Positions 60,826-64,000 of a stretch of DNA of 64,000 nucleotides are shown piece after piece (the first letter of the stretch is position 1; each line of letters opens with the position of its first letter). The notes below the pieces were generated by a model. The model did no database searches and was not told the origin of the DNA. It saw nothing but the letters and a program-made list of their open reading frames with translations. The DNA comes from Siniperca chuatsi. Lineage: Eukaryota; Chordata; Actinopteri; Centrarchiformes; Sinipercidae. The position numbers and the translations under genes are program-made. The DNA is taken from assembly GCF_020085105.1 (NCBI RefSeq), contig NC_058062.1, positions 6,551,945 to 6,615,944 on the forward strand, read 5' to 3'.

Positions 60826-61030
60826 TATTAGGGCTTGTTTTTATTATTGATTAATTTGAAGGTTATTCTCAATTCATTGATAAGTCTATATAAAATGAAT
60901 GCCAAAAAAATGCCAATCACAATTTCTCTTCTTTTTGTCCAACCAAACAGTCCAAAACCTAAAGATATTCAGTTTATTGTGTTTGTGAAAAGAACCCACT
61001 GTACAAATTTAATGGAAGTTTCCCTTTTCA
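60826..61030 (+). repeat. Diverged copy of the GAGCTGCAACTAAC-type repeat
   Basis: TAGGGCTTG...GATTAATTTG and AAACCTAAAGATATTCAGTT align with the copy at 37852-38205. Strongly diverged. Confidence 0.5.
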
Positions 61031-62001
61031 ATTTTGTGGCTGATATGTGAGCACAAGAACAGTTGAGCACAGAGTACAGTTTATAATGATGTTGTGATGA
61101 TGACTTGTGACTGCCATGTTGGATTTTTGCAAGGGTTGGAAATAAATTTAGGCCTTTGTGCCAGGTCTCTAGTCTGCAAAGACATTTAGTGGAATGTCTG
61201 TGAAGGTATTTTTGGACACAGGGGGTACTGTTCTGTCTTTTAGGGCCTTATGAGCTTGACAGCAGAAAGGCAAAGAATATATTCCAGCTCCTCTATGACT
61301 CTCATCCCTCTGGAGTCAAGTTTGGGATGAGCCTGCAGCCTCTCTGGCAGACTGCACGTGATAATCCCAGGGATTACAGTTAATGGCTGGAGCCCACAAA
61401 GATATTTTACATATTAGAAATCAAATGGCAAGTGCTACGTGTGTTGAAGTAGATGCACAGTCTTTCTGTGTCACTGTACTGTAAATTGCACACACCACTT
61501 CACATTTTAACGCAGAAGATTTTAGTGACTTCAGAGCTGATCGCTCCCATGATCAGGAATATTGAGCCTAAAAATGTAAAACAAACAAAAAAACCAAAGA
61601 AAACACTTCCATTGATTAATTATAATTATTTGAATTCACTCAGTAATACATGCAAATAAAAGCATTTCAACTCCAAATAAGAATAAGAAAAAAGAAAATG
61701 CAGTGACCAGTTGCTTTACTTTAATGGCCACTGAGAGGCTGTTGAGAGCCTTAAATATTCAGGGTTTCCATTAAACAACTTAAACGTGTTTTACAGCTCA
61801 CAAAACATAATTGCTCCATAGTCACACATGAATGCATATAACTAAAATGTCACCTACAGAATTAAGATGCATCCATACCTCATATTGTAAATAACTAATT
61901 ATTTTGGCATTACAAAAACAAATCCCCTCTGTGTTCTAGGCATTCCCTTCTTCCTCTTCCTCTTTGCAAATGGTCTCCAGCTCTAAACTTCTTGAATAAT
62001 G

Positions 62002-62030
62002 ATGGTCTCATGCACAGTGCATGAGACCAT
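62002..62030. repeat. Perfect 29-bp palindrome
   Basis: Arms of 14 bases (ATGGTCTCATGCAC and its exact complement) around a single A. Confidence 0.97.
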
Positions 62031-64000
62031 GCAGATTTGTACCCTAAATCTCTGAGTGGGTTTGTGTGACATTATGGAAACTCTGGAGGACAGCCGGCAG
62101 TCCTGGCTTCTGGGCTGGATGTCTTGGTTCTTGTGCTCCATCTCTGGAGCTCAGCACTCTTTGAATCATATTCTTAGACTATTACACATAGGGTCAACAA
62201 GCTGAAGAGAAAATGGCTGCCCATATGTTACAGTAGCTGTAAGAGAAGATGAAGAAACAAAGAAAACTAGAAGAGCATAACGTAATTTCTCTGGAGGTGG
62301 ATTGTCAGTTATCTTTTTCTCTGTGCTATTTATTTATCCTCCCCTCTTTCTTTTCCCTCGACAATGTTCTCCATCTCTGATAGCCCATTAGTCAAGGCGG
62401 CTGCTGTTGAAGCGCCGCACTGAGGTCACCAGCAGTCAGGGGCAGTGTTAAGCAGGGGGTGGGCAGAAGTGCTGCATGAAAGCCAGCCAGCCACACTGAT
62501 GGGAACACACAGGCTGTAATTACCACACAGAATATCTGCTCTCATCAGTGACACAGTGAAACACACACTCGCACAGACACCTATACGCACACACAGAAGT
62601 GCAGCCTGCCACCTGCACCACACTGGCATATATCCACCATTCTAGCAGTTTTTACATGCATACAAAATGTCCTGAGAACCCCACATGTCCACCCGCCCGT
62701 AAACAATAAAACAAGCACTTCTTGGAAGCCCCAGAGGATACAGCTTCCCAGTCCTTCTGATCTCTTATCTCTGTCAGATGACCCTGTAAATTGACCATGG
62801 ATACAGCTATGAGCTGAGAGCCACCACACATTCCTTCACCACATCTCATGCCCCCATGTCGGCTTAATGCTGAGCGCCAGGCAAAAGTGTATAATCTGTT
62901 TAAATAGCATGTCTGCTGAACAGCACTGCACACTGCTGATAGGCTGTATATGGCTTTTACTTAGTTAATGTGCCAATGAAATAATCCAAGTGATAAGTTA
63001 TTAGGGAATGAACATTAACTGGACAGAATTAAAAGGAGTCTTTTGGTACATTGTGAAGAGCACTTAAGGCTTTTGATGAGCTCACACTGACTCAGATTAC
63101 AAGCCCTGTTTTAAGCCTTGCCATGCTGTGCTACTAACAGAGGAGAATGGAGCTATTATAATGACTGACAAAGAATAAAAGGATAAAGAAAATTAATGTA
63201 TAAAACTGTTATGTTGGCAAACATAAAAGGTGACAGGAATACAAATGGACAGATATGAGAATAAATTACAGTTAAAAGTAAGGATGCACAATACTGACAC
63301 TGACAATATTATCTTATATAATTTTCTGGGTTATTTTGGCCAATACTTGTTTCCAGTGTACTTGATAAACTACCTGTGATTCATGTTTGAAAAGATAATA
63401 TAAAATACATAGACTTCACATTCATAATACAGAAGGACAAAAAAGTAGCAAGTGTCACACAACAATATTGCAGTTGCACATTCAGAAGTTAGCATACACG
63501 TACATAACATTAATATCATATCGGTCATGTTAACTGAACTAACTATATACAGGAGGTATATATATATATATATCTAGTTTATTGTTGTTGATCAACTTTA
63601 ACTATTTTATGTTGTAAATTGAATTTAGGAAAATAAAAAAAGTTTAAAGTTAAATCGCCTAAAAACTTAACTTTAACTTTGGTCTCTACCAACTCCACAG
63701 GGAAATATCTCGCTGTTTAACTGCTAAATGCTCCACTATGTTCACCAGCTAGTCACTGACTGTGCTTGTCTGCCATTTGGTTCTGAGCAGGTACAGTGAG
63801 TTTTTGGAGCTGTGTATGTGTAATGGATTCGTGTGAGTGCATGTATACTTGTGTGTGGGCATATGTGTGATTGAGTGGGTTAGTGTATGGGAATTCCAAC
63901 AGCTCTGACCCGGTGGCCTCTCCTATTGTTTCTCAGCTGACCAGAGGCGTAATGGGGGCTGATGAGGGGCGCTGGAGTGCGAGCCGGTACACAATAAGGC

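Larger units (their letters stand above)
55698..64000 (+). other. rnd2: rnd2 intron 2 (runs off the right edge)
   Basis: At least 8.3 kb. It contains a GT microsatellite (57309-57332), a 20-base triple tandem repeat (57940-57999), a diverged GAGCTGCAACTAAC-type repeat (60826-61030) and a perfect short palindrome (62002-62030). No rnd2 exon 3 or other gene recognised. Confidence 0.6.

Overview
This window is vertebrate nuclear DNA, almost certainly from a teleost fish and probably a percomorph. Genes are split into many exons with GT-AG introns. Long CA/GT microsatellites are present, and several interspersed repeats I recognise by sight from fish genomes are scattered between genes. There is no prokaryotic organisation, CRISPR array, rRNA or tRNA that I can support. 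All gene models below were assembled by hand from splice signals and reading-frame continuity.

Layout. (1) 1-3.7 kb: non-coding sequence with a Tc1-like transposase relic and a CpG-rich block. The block has a good minus-strand splice donor and may be the promoter and first exon of a gene running off the left edge. (2) 5.0-8.2 kb, minus strand: complete prohibitin gene (phb), with a CCAAT box and an NRF1-like site at its promoter. (3) 8.6-9.6 kb: dead 3' end of a non-LTR retrotransposon. (4) 9.7-16 kb, plus strand: a five-coding-exon gene for a protein of about 1122 residues. It combines an NMI/IFI35-like RRM module, KH-like segments, a degenerate RING and a Deltex C-terminal domain, so it is DTX3L/PARP14-like. 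A consensus interferon-stimulated response element lies upstream. (5) about 16-47.5 kb, minus strand: vat1, six coding exons over 26 kb with large repeat-bearing introns and an unusual Lys/Glu/Asp tail. (6) 47.6-54.8 kb: an intergenic repeat cluster with nested insertions. (7) 55.0 kb to the right edge, plus strand: rnd2, with only its first two coding exons inside the window.

Context. The order and orientation DTX3L-like(+), vat1(-), rnd2(+) copies the mammalian order IFI35(+), VAT1(-), RND2(+), BRCA1. The first two genes also meet tail to tail in both. IFI35 carries the same type of RRM/NID module, and the fish gene has an ISRE. The most interesting idea here is therefore that the large Deltex-type protein occupies the IFI35 locus and may show where IFI35 came from. 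phb and vat1 have unrelated roles (mitochondrial inner-membrane scaffold; membrane-associated MDR-family protein). I see no functional operon-like grouping beyond conserved synteny.
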